Source: Nitrospirae bacterium RBG_16_43_11
GTDB taxonomy: Bacteria; Nitrospirota; 9FT-COMBO-42-15; HDB-SIOI813
Reading direction: 5' to 3'
DNA: 6,178 nt
Assembly (NCBI GenBank): GCA_001805165.1
Contig: MHEI01000049.1
Span: 200 to 6,377, forward strand
Below the pieces are notes generated by a model. That model was not told where the DNA came from, made no database searches, and saw only the letters and a program-made list of their open reading frames with translations. Position 1 is the first letter of the stretch; each line of letters opens with the position of its first letter. Below, in pieces: positions 1 to 5,007 of the stretch. The position numbers and the translations under genes were made by a program.

Positions 1-348
1 GGCAATTACACCGAAGAACAACAAGTCTTCCTTTGGTGACCCAAGGCCCATTAAAATTACACCAATAATAATGCCGATCTGGGTCAGGATTATCCATCCC
101 CTGCGTCTTCCAAGAAGTGGCGGAACATACCTGTCCATGAAAGGAGCCCAGAGAAACTTCAATGTATAGGGAAGGCCGATAAGAGAAAATATACCGATTG
201 TACGAAGGTCAACACCTGCAACCGCCATCCATGCCTGCAATGTACCTGATGTTAAAACAAGCGGCAGTCCTGAAGAAAATCCGAGAAACAACATTACGGA
301 GATATTACGGCTTTTAAACACCTTTATGATATCATTAAATCCCCTCAC
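1..348 (-). CDS. ampG: AmpG-like muropeptide MFS permease, N-terminal 116 residues (3' end outside window)
   Basis: Inner-membrane major facilitator family permease that imports anhydro-muropeptides released during peptidoglycan turnover, for cell-wall recycling. Reading the minus strand from a GTG at 348 gives 116 residues with no stop up to the window edge. Recalled E. coli AmpG shares its key blocks: LGFSSGLPLVLTSGTLQAW (residues 22-40), LRTIGIFSL (48-56), KFLWAPFMDRY (64-74) and LGRRRGW (79-85), the basic loop typical of MFS permeases. Helices are apparent at about 16-37, 51-68 and 86-103. GTG 348 is chosen because an in-frame TAA lies a few codons upstream, there is no in-frame ATG between, and the resulting N-terminus has nearly the length of E. 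coli AmpG. The Shine-Dalgarno is poor: a purine-rich GAGAGG sits only about 3 nt away. It is transcribed divergently from the pilus operon, so no shared function is implied. Family assignment is strong; only the start is uncertain. Confidence 0.9.
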   Translation of the reverse strand, partial: MRGFNDIIKVFKSRNISVMLFLGFSSGLPLVLTSGTLQAWMAVAGVDLRTIGIFSLIGLPYTLKFLWAPFMDRYVPPLLGRRRGWIILTQIGIIIGVILMGLGSPKEDLLFFGVIA

Positions 349-396
349 TTCCCTCTCATCCCACCGCTGTTAGCTCCCAAATGTTTTTTCGTGGTC

Positions 397-425
397 AGAA
401 TATCAGGATGAGATTTACCTGTCAA
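397..425 (-). promoter_or_regulatory. Putative sigma-70-type promoter for ampG
   Basis: On the minus strand there is a perfect -35 TTGACA (plus-strand 420-425), a 17-nt spacer and a -10-like TATTCT (plus-strand 397-402, 4 of 6 consensus positions). This places a transcription start near 390 and a leader of about 40 nt before the ampG GTG at 348. The exact -35 and optimal spacing make this credible, but the -10 is imperfect and no transcript data are available. Confidence 0.55.
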
Positions 426-555
426 TGTGGATTTAACTTATCCCAGGAGGTGGAGAAATATTATGTGTCACTAAAAGTCAATTCTCCCAGGAACAATACA
501 AAGTAGAATATTGAGGCAGTTGCTGAGTTTATTACACCGGATTAGTTGAAAGTGT

Positions 556-581
556 CGTCATTGCTTTGACGGCATCGTCAA
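556..581. repeat. Palindromic CGTCA/TGACG repeats, possible activator binding site
   Basis: TTGACG (566-571), GCAT (572-575) and CGTCAA (576-581) form a perfect 6-bp inverted repeat with a 4-nt centre. A further CGTCA lies at 556-560, so TGACG-type half-sites occur three times in 26 bp. The cluster is centred about 100 bp upstream of the predicted sigma-54 start site, the usual distance for an upstream activating sequence bound by an NtrC-family regulator. The binding protein cannot be named from this sequence, and the repeat could also act as a short hairpin. Confidence 0.45.
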
Positions 582-644
582 GGATTACCGTAAAGGACAA
601 TCCCTATTTATTGTTTTTACCTTATTATTCAATTAGATATGCTG

Positions 645-660
645 TGGCATATGTCTTGCT
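645..660 (+). promoter_or_regulatory. Sigma-54 (RpoN) -24/-12 promoter of the pilus operon
   Basis: TGGCATATGTCTTGCT fits the RpoN consensus TGGCACG-N4-TTGCW, with the invariant GG at 646-647 and GC at 658-659 at the required spacing. Only the weakly conserved CG after TGGCA differs (TA here). Transcription would start near 671, leaving a leader of about 80 nt before the first prepilin ATG. Sigma-54 control of pilin genes is well established elsewhere (for example PilR-dependent pilA of Pseudomonas and Geobacter). No competing strong sigma-70 promoter was seen for this operon. Confidence 0.75.
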
Positions 661-750
661 TTAGTCTATTCAGCGGATAGCCGATTACATGACCGACAAA
701 TAGAAGTTTCTAAACACATAATAGTAGATATAGGGAGGAGAAAGACGGAA

Positions 751-1359
751 ATGAAAAAAATGGAGATGCTTCGAAATCAGAAAGGATTCACGCTTGTTGA
801 ACTGGCAATCGTACTCGTAATTATCGGATTGATCCTTGGGGCTGTACTCAAGGGGCAGGAGCTTATCAATAATGCGAGGATGAAAAGACTCTATAATATG
901 AAGCAGGAGGTCAATGCCGCCATAAACACCTATCTGGACAAATATGGAAAATTTCCGGGGGATGACAATAATGCCAATGCACGGTGGGGAATCACCGACG
1001 GGAATAATAATGGCCTGATTACAGGATATACCACCAATTGTGCTGCTGCTGCCACCACCGAGACATGTCTCGCCTGGAGAGGGTTAAGGTTAACAAATCT
1101 CCTGTCAGGAGATGCAACGTCCGCAATAAATCCAAACAACCCTTATGCCGGCAGCGTAGCAATAGGGAGTACGGCTGTCCAGGGGTTGACCGCTCATTGG
1201 ATAGGATTTACAAATTTACCGTACGATATATGCGAGATCCTTGATCAGCAGTATGATGATGGCAGTCCGACCACAGGGTACAATAGTGGAGATATCAGGG
1301 GATCAGGCAATTACAACACAGCAACCAGTGGCGCATATACACTCTATTTCAGGTTTTAA
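751..1359 (+). CDS. Type IV pilin-like protein with class III (prepilin) signal
   Basis: Structural subunit or pseudopilin of a type IV pilus / type II secretion-like fibre, 202 residues. A short basic leader (residues 1-12, ending in Gly12) precedes FTLVELAIVLVIIGLILG, so a prepilin peptidase should cut between Gly12 and Phe13 and methylate the new N-terminus; Glu17 is the conserved Glu+5. The hydrophobic helix continues as amphipathic alpha1 to about residue 64, followed by YGKFPGDD. The globular part has C97, C106 and C161, a D-x-N-x-N-G-x-I loop (83-90) resembling a calcium-binding turn, and an LDQQYDDG...G segment (about 164-183) typical of a widespread prepilin family. The start is supported by GGGAGGAG at 733-740, about 10 nt upstream. 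It is first after the sigma-54 promoter, so it may be the most strongly expressed subunit. Whether it is the major pilin cannot be told from sequence. Confidence 0.9.
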   Translation: MKKMEMLRNQKGFTLVELAIVLVIIGLILGAVLKGQELINNARMKRLYNMKQEVNAAINTYLDKYGKFPGDDNNANARWGITDGNNNGLITGYTTNCAAAATTETCLAWRGLRLTNLLSGDATSAINPNNPYAGSVAIGSTAVQGLTAHWIGFTNLPYDICEILDQQYDDGSPTTGYNSGDIRGSGNYNTATSGAYTLYFRF

Positions 1360-1392
1360 ATTATCCCGTTTGGGGGAGAGATGACTTTCCGT

Positions 1393-1400
1393 GGAAGGGG
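1393..1400 (+). promoter_or_regulatory. Ribosome binding site deciding the TTG start at 1407
   Basis: GGAAGGGG lies 6-8 nt before the TTG at 1407. This is good Shine-Dalgarno spacing, and there is no ATG in that frame after the preceding gene. The out-of-frame ATG at 1381 has its purine-rich stretch too close to be a convincing competitor. Confidence 0.5.
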
Positions 1401-1406
1401 AAACCA

Positions 1407-1652
1407 TTGCCTCAAGATTGGTATGGAAAACGGGATTTGTCATTCACAGTCAGGACAATTGTTTATCAGATCCTCAGGTTGGTTTTACCATACCTTTCTT
1501 TTATATTTATTCTTTCCGGTTATTACGTAATTTGGAGCATCACCCCCGATAGCCTCATATCAGAAGTTGTCTCGAAGACAAGGATCGGAATCTTCCTGAC
1601 AATATTTGGGGGAGTAATGCTAATGATATGGATGCACAGGACATTAAAATAG
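1407..1652 (+). CDS. Small two-helix inner-membrane protein of unknown function in the pilus operon
   Basis: An 81-residue protein that I do not recognise. It has a short polar N-terminus with W5-Y6-G7-K8-R9, a long hydrophobic segment at about 18-44, a polar loop (about 45-59, ITPDSLISEVVSKTR) and a second hydrophobic segment at about 60-76, then the basic tail HRTLK. Positive charge at both ends suggests both termini are cytoplasmic, with the loop in the periplasm. The start codon is TTG, backed by the Shine-Dalgarno at 1393-1400. It begins 47 nt after the first prepilin and ends 13 nt before the second, so it is very probably co-transcribed. An accessory role in pilin insertion or assembly is possible but is only guilt by association. 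It has no prepilin motif and no lipobox. The coding call rests on length, membrane topology and operon fit. Confidence 0.65.
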   Translation: MPQDWYGKRDLSFTVRTIVYQILRLVLPYLSFIFILSGYYVIWSITPDSLISEVVSKTRIGIFLTIFGGVMLMIWMHRTLK

Positions 1653-1665
1653 ACAGTGGACCTAT

Positions 1666-2613
1666 ATGAAACTGTTAAGCATCATTAGAGGTGATAAGGG
1701 TTTTACACTTGTTGAACTTGCCATTGTCCTTGTTATTATTGGTATGCTCATTGGTGTTGGAACCGGAATGATGGGGCCCCTTGTTAAGGCATCCAAATAT
1801 AACGAGACCAAAGAGACGGTGAATGCAGCTCTTTCAGGCATGATCGGTTTTGGAACCACAAGTAACCGGATACCCAGCACAACAGAGTTCCCCTCAACAG
1901 TAAGGACCCCAAGGGACTCCTGGAATAACTCTCTCTATTATATTCCGGATGCCAACCTGGTAAACACAACAGCAGGGGGGATATGCGGTAGAAAAACGAC
2001 CAATATCAGTATTGTTTTGTGTCCGGACCCAGGTTGCACAACACCGACAAGCACGATACCCAATATAGCATTTGCCGTGATCAGCGGGGCTGGAAATTTC
2101 AATATACAGACGGGCAATACAGGCGGGAGCGTGAGGGTCTACAATCCGGATTTGCCCGGCATTGATAATTACGCCGGTGATATGACACGGCTTGAAACAT
2201 ATGATGATATCGTCAAGTGGATGACCCTTGATGAGCTTAGGATAAGGAGCGGATGCATCGGGGCACAGCTCAAGATTATCAATAACGAACTTCCCTCCGG
2301 CACGTCCGGAAATGCTTACAGCGCCTCAGTCTTTCCTGACGGAGGGGCGGCCTACACAGCAGGAGGGAAATACAGGTGGTGCGTGCAGGGAAGCCTGCCG
2401 GCAGGGCTTTCCCTATCCCCAAACACAACGAGTGTTAACTGCAGCGGATTGGGAGAAGGTTCATGGGGACAGTCAGATACGCTGGCGTTATCAGGGACTC
2501 CAACCTCTTCCGGAAGCTTTAACCTGAGCATATTTGCACGAGATAATAATGACTCTGGCGGGTCCAATGACAATATGGCTCAGAAGTCTCTGGTAATTAC
2601 TGTAAATCCATGA
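1666..2613 (+). CDS. Minor pilin-like protein with C-terminal putative Ig (He_PIG-like) domain
   Basis: A 315-residue prepilin, long for a pilin because of an added domain. The leader ends in Gly12, followed by FTLVELAIVLVIIGMLIG with Glu17 as Glu+5, so it should be processed by the same peptidase as the product of 751-1359. The middle (about 60-200) contains C107, C119, C124 and C197 and a YDDIVKWMTLDELRIRSGC stretch (ending at 197) of a kind seen in MSHA-type and other minor pilins. From about 203 to 315 it reads like a putative Ig / cadherin-like repeat: LPSG (209-212), SLPAGLSL, SGTPTSSGSF (around 277) and the closing LVITVNP. C239 and C259 could form a disulfide within it. Such domains are common in surface adhesins, so a tip or adhesive subunit is a reasonable inference. 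No clear Shine-Dalgarno precedes the ATG; the leader peptide fixes the start. Its stop overlaps the next gene's start. Confidence 0.88.
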   Translation: MKLLSIIRGDKGFTLVELAIVLVIIGMLIGVGTGMMGPLVKASKYNETKETVNAALSGMIGFGTTSNRIPSTTEFPSTVRTPRDSWNNSLYYIPDANLVNTTAGGICGRKTTNISIVLCPDPGCTTPTSTIPNIAFAVISGAGNFNIQTGNTGGSVRVYNPDLPGIDNYAGDMTRLETYDDIVKWMTLDELRIRSGCIGAQLKIINNELPSGTSGNAYSASVFPDGGAAYTAGGKYRWCVQGSLPAGLSLSPNTTSVNCSGLGEGSWGQSDTLALSGTPTSSGSFNLSIFARDNNDSGGSNDNMAQKSLVITVNP

Positions 2614-3959
2614 TGCAGATGAGAAAAATGAAAAAAACTGTTGTCGTTAGTTTTGAGGATCAGACAATAAGGGTCATATATGCCTTTCCAAAAAAGGGAG
2701 GGCATACGGTTAGAGATGTTATGACTCTGAATGATGCACAGTTCGGGGAATTTCTGAGGAGTGAGAAGACGAAGGAATTTATTGTCGTCAGTAATTTCAG
2801 TGAAACCTACCAGGAGACGATCACTGTGCCAGTGGTAAAGAAGAAATATCTGGAAAAGATAATCGAAATTGAGATTCATAAAAAATGTCATTTTGAGGAT
2901 TTCTCCTATCTTTATCATCTCTCAGAAGAAAAGATAATTGAAAATAGAAAAACCTTTGAGGTTTTTGTCTTTGCTGTCAGGAACAACGAAGTGATGAACC
3001 TGATCAGCAGATTTACGGATATGGGGAAAAGAGTCTCGGCAGTCTATCCGGATGTCTTTACTCTGGCACGGATGACCAGGACGGACGGGAAATATGGTCT
3101 GTGTGTATCAGGATTTGGTGACAACAAGAACCTGTTTCTGGTCAGGGATGGCAAGATAGTCTTGATCCGGAAGGCTAACTCACCGGAGGCAGACATGACA
3201 GACTATGACATGAGGAATATTGAGATGACTGTAAATTATTGCAGGCAGACTCTCAGAATTACTCCCGCATGCGTAATTCTGACAGGCAGTCTTTCAGCGA
3301 ATTACAATGTATCCGTCAACACCTCCCTGCCTGTTATTTGTCTGGTACCCCCCCCGGGAATTCATATGGACAATCGCACCATTCTGGAATATATGACTGC
3401 CGTCTCAGCGCTCTGTGCTGACAAAAGCTGCGATATTGCGCCACGTAACTACAAGGATTTGACTTTTACAATGGAAATCCTCCGATACTCTACTGCGACA
3501 TTCCTCTATCTGATAATTCTGTCGGTTATTTATACAGCATTTGTCGTTAAGGCTACCCTTCCCATCAGAGAGGAGTTTCAGAATTCTGTAAAAGACCTGC
3601 CGGATTTAGACAGGGTTTTCTCATCCTATGAGAGCGAAAGTTCCAGATTTTCTGAGTACGGCTCCCTCATTGCCTCTTTTGAGAGCTCCATGGAGACACC
3701 TGACTTTCTTGATTTACTCAAAGCATTTACTCAAATAAAGGAGAACAGGATGAGGGTTGATTCCATTGAGATTTCCGCAAATGATGGGGTGCTTCTGTGC
3801 AAGATTGAAGGGAGCGCCGTCACTGAAAACTATGCCGAAGCCGGGAGCGCCTATGAGAAGTTTATGGGCTCTCTTGCTGATATTCAGGGGCTGTCGGTTA
3901 CAAAGAATTTATTTGAACTGAAAGACAAAAAAATATTCGTGGAGGCAGAGTACAGGTGA
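2610..3959 (+). CDS. PilM-PilN fusion-type assembly protein (MshI/GspL-like)
   Basis: A bitopic inner-membrane platform protein, 449 residues. Residues about 9-285 are cytoplasmic and resemble the actin-like PilM fold in outline (KKTVVVSFEDQTIRVIYAF at the start, YGLCVSGFGDNKNLFLVRDGKIV, then a YCRQTLRITPACVILTG segment). The glycine-rich nucleotide-binding DIG-type motif of true PilM is not visible. A transmembrane helix at about 295-315 is followed by a PilN-like periplasmic part (316-449) with a probable short coiled coil and ferredoxin-like fold. This single-chain arrangement is that of GspL and MshI rather than separate PilM and PilN, so the protein likely docks the motor ATPase. ATG 2610 overlaps the previous TGA as ATGA; ATGs at 2613, 2619 and 2628 are alternatives, and no Shine-Dalgarno decides between them. 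It contains a run of eight C at 3348-3355. Similarity is structural and contextual, so the exact family name is moderately sure. Confidence 0.78.
   Translation: MMQMRKMKKTVVVSFEDQTIRVIYAFPKKGGHTVRDVMTLNDAQFGEFLRSEKTKEFIVVSNFSETYQETITVPVVKKKYLEKIIEIEIHKKCHFEDFSYLYHLSEEKIIENRKTFEVFVFAVRNNEVMNLISRFTDMGKRVSAVYPDVFTLARMTRTDGKYGLCVSGFGDNKNLFLVRDGKIVLIRKANSPEADMTDYDMRNIEMTVNYCRQTLRITPACVILTGSLSANYNVSVNTSLPVICLVPPPGIHMDNRTILEYMTAVSALCADKSCDIAPRNYKDLTFTMEILRYSTATFLYLIILSVIYTAFVVKATLPIREEFQNSVKDLPDLDRVFSSYESESSRFSEYGSLIASFESSMETPDFLDLLKAFTQIKENRMRVDSIEISANDGVLLCKIEGSAVTENYAEAGSAYEKFMGSLADIQGLSVTKNLFELKDKKIFVEAEYR
3348..3355 (+). repeat. Homopolymeric C8 tract inside the MshI/GspL-like gene
   Basis: Eight consecutive C residues encode part of V246-PPP-G250 in the 449-residue protein. 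It is the longest homopolymer I noticed in the window. Slippage by one base would shift the frame before the transmembrane helix and remove the PilN-like half. Tracts of this length are borderline for phase variation, so the role is only possible. Confidence 0.5.
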
Positions 3960-4516
3960 ACCTCACCCAAGTTCTCAAAAAGGCCGTCTATCGTCATCTT
4001 GTGACCGGAATAATACTTTCTGTAGCGCTATGTATACTTGTCCTTGCCAGCAAGTATAAGCATAACCTCATAAAGGCTACCTCTGACCTGGATGCCATAC
4101 GCATGAATGTTCTAAGGATGGAAAATGACATCCATGTAATGAGAGAAAAGCGGACTACTGCTATACACCTGCTACCGACAGATTATAATTTGAGAAGCCA
4201 CCAGGAGATACTTCTCCTATCCCTTGAAAAGGTGAGAAGTTCCATCAAAGAGGCTGATATTATCGTTGGAAATATTGTGGAGGAGAACAATGAGATCGCA
4301 CTCCCTGTTACACTGGGATTTAGCGGGAGCCAGTACCATGAAGGTTTGAACGCCATCGGCTATCTCCGTGGCCTGAGATTCCCATATTTCAAAATTCGTA
4401 ATGTTATTGCTAAAAGAAATGAAGTAGGTCGTGAAATCATCTGGACAATTGAGGGATCTTTTAGGATTCCATCTGGAAGAATTACGGGAATTCCGGACCG
4501 GAGGGCTTCACTGTGA
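3956..4516 (+). CDS. PilO/MshJ/GspM-like inner-membrane platform protein
   Basis: A 186-residue bitopic protein with a basic cytoplasmic N-terminus, one transmembrane helix at about 15-33 (LVTGIILSVALCILVLAS), a heptad-like periplasmic coiled-coil region (about 34-70) and a C-terminal alpha/beta part (about 95-175) whose size and order fit the ferredoxin-like fold of PilO. PilO-type proteins pair with PilN-type periplasmic domains to form the alignment complex between inner membrane and secretin; here the natural partner is the product of 2610-3959. The start is GTG, sharing GTGA with the upstream stop, with GGAGG at 3941-3945 about 10 nt before. Sequence conservation in this family is low, so the call rests mainly on topology, length and its place between a GspL/MshI-like protein and a GspB/MshK-like one. 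Confidence 0.72.
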   Translation: MNLTQVLKKAVYRHLVTGIILSVALCILVLASKYKHNLIKATSDLDAIRMNVLRMENDIHVMREKRTTAIHLLPTDYNLRSHQEILLLSLEKVRSSIKEADIIVGNIVEENNEIALPVTLGFSGSQYHEGLNAIGYLRGLRFPYFKIRNVIAKRNEVGREIIWTIEGSFRIPSGRITGIPDRRASL

Positions 4517-5007
4517 TTGATTCAAGATTAAAGATATTGGCAGTGCTTCCAGTCTTTATGGTAGTTGCCTCTGTATTGCTGATTAATGTGATCGATCTGG
4601 AGCACCTTATCCTAAGACCTGGCCATCGTCAATTGCTGAATTTTTCTCCACAGACAAATTTACTTAACTTTGAAACAGATGGAAAGAGTTCCAATGCTGA
4701 TATCAGGAGTATGACTCAGAGAAAAAGTGTTTCTGCAATAATTGAGTATGACGTTCCATCTGTATCTGTCAGCAGACCTTTTCAGAAAGAGGATGTTATG
4801 ACAAATGAGGTGAGCCACAATGCCAATATTAATCCGAAACTGACATTTGTGGTACTGAATGGCAGACGAAGTTTTGCGATCCTGGATGACCGGCTCTTAC
4901 ATGAGGGTGAATCCACGGGTGGAATGACAATTCAAAAGATAGAAAAGGAGAGGATTCTAATCAAGGACAAGACACTGAGGTGGATATATATGGAGGAAGA
5001 AAGATGA
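4513..5007 (+). CDS. MshK/GspB-like periplasmic connector protein
   Basis: A 164-residue bitopic protein. A transmembrane helix lies at about 7-27, followed by a long polar, probably disordered linker (about 28-105) and a small beta-rich C-terminal domain (107-164). That domain has the layout of type II secretion GspB / MshK modules: a start like FVVLNGRRSFAI (L115-N116-G117), then a LLHEGE turn, then IQKIEKERILIKDKTLRWIYM, that is 'NG.....EG......I....I.I......I'. Such proteins stabilise or guide the secretin; PilP and GspC do a comparable job in other systems. The start is GTG within a GTGA overlap, with GGAGGG at 4500-4505 spaced 7 nt. It directly precedes the secretin gene and overlaps it by ATGA. 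Confidence in the gene is high; the family name is moderate. Confidence 0.75.
   Translation: MIDSRLKILAVLPVFMVVASVLLINVIDLEHLILRPGHRQLLNFSPQTNLLNFETDGKSSNADIRSMTQRKSVSAIIEYDVPSVSVSRPFQKEDVMTNEVSHNANINPKLTFVVLNGRRSFAILDDRLLHEGESTGGMTIQKIEKERILIKDKTLRWIYMEEER

Larger units (their letters stand above)
349..750. promoter_or_regulatory. Divergent intergenic regulatory region between ampG and the pilus operon
   Basis: About 400 bases without a convincing gene. From left to right it holds the ampG leader, an ampG promoter on the minus strand (397-425), a direct repeat of TCCCAGGA (441-448 and 485-492), palindromic CGTCA/TGACG repeats (556-581), an AT-rich stretch (about 600-640), a sigma-54 promoter (645-660), and a leader of roughly 80 nt ending in a purine-rich ribosome binding site (about 732-740). 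The arrangement of distal repeat, AT-rich spacer and -24/-12 promoter is the classical layout for activation by an enhancer-binding protein. I see no tRNA, riboswitch core or strong intrinsic terminator. Small open frames exist but lack supporting signals. Confidence 0.7.

Noticed and set aside
441..492. Direct repeat TCCCAGGA (441-448 and 485-492) and weak GGAGAA/TTCTCC inverted pair (452-457 and 482-487)
   Set aside because: Too short and too far apart to be a convincing operator or terminator; could occur by chance in 400 bases.
611..639. Sigma-70-like TTGTTT, 17 nt, TAGATA upstream of the pilin operon
   Set aside because: Only 3 of 6 positions match in each box, and the stretch is simply AT-rich; the overlapping sigma-54 element is far better.
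930..1139. Minus-strand and +2-frame open frames over the first pilin
   Set aside because: They are out-of-frame shadows of a prepilin gene with a full class III signal; their products look like random sequence.
1360..1406. Possible attenuator or terminator hairpin after the first pilin (TCCC/GGGA)
   Set aside because: The stem is only 4 bp with no following T-run, so there is no support for termination between the pilin and the rest of the operon.
1381..1530. ATG-started 49-codon frame overlapping the start of the small membrane protein gene
   Set aside because: Its purine-rich region is only about 2-4 nt from the ATG, the product is low in recognisable structure, and the overlapping frame from TTG 1407 is longer and has clean two-helix topology.
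2580..2918. 112-codon open frame on the minus strand
   Set aside because: It lies wholly opposite the end of the Ig-pilin gene and the start of the platform gene, which are well supported on the plus strand; it has no recognisable features.
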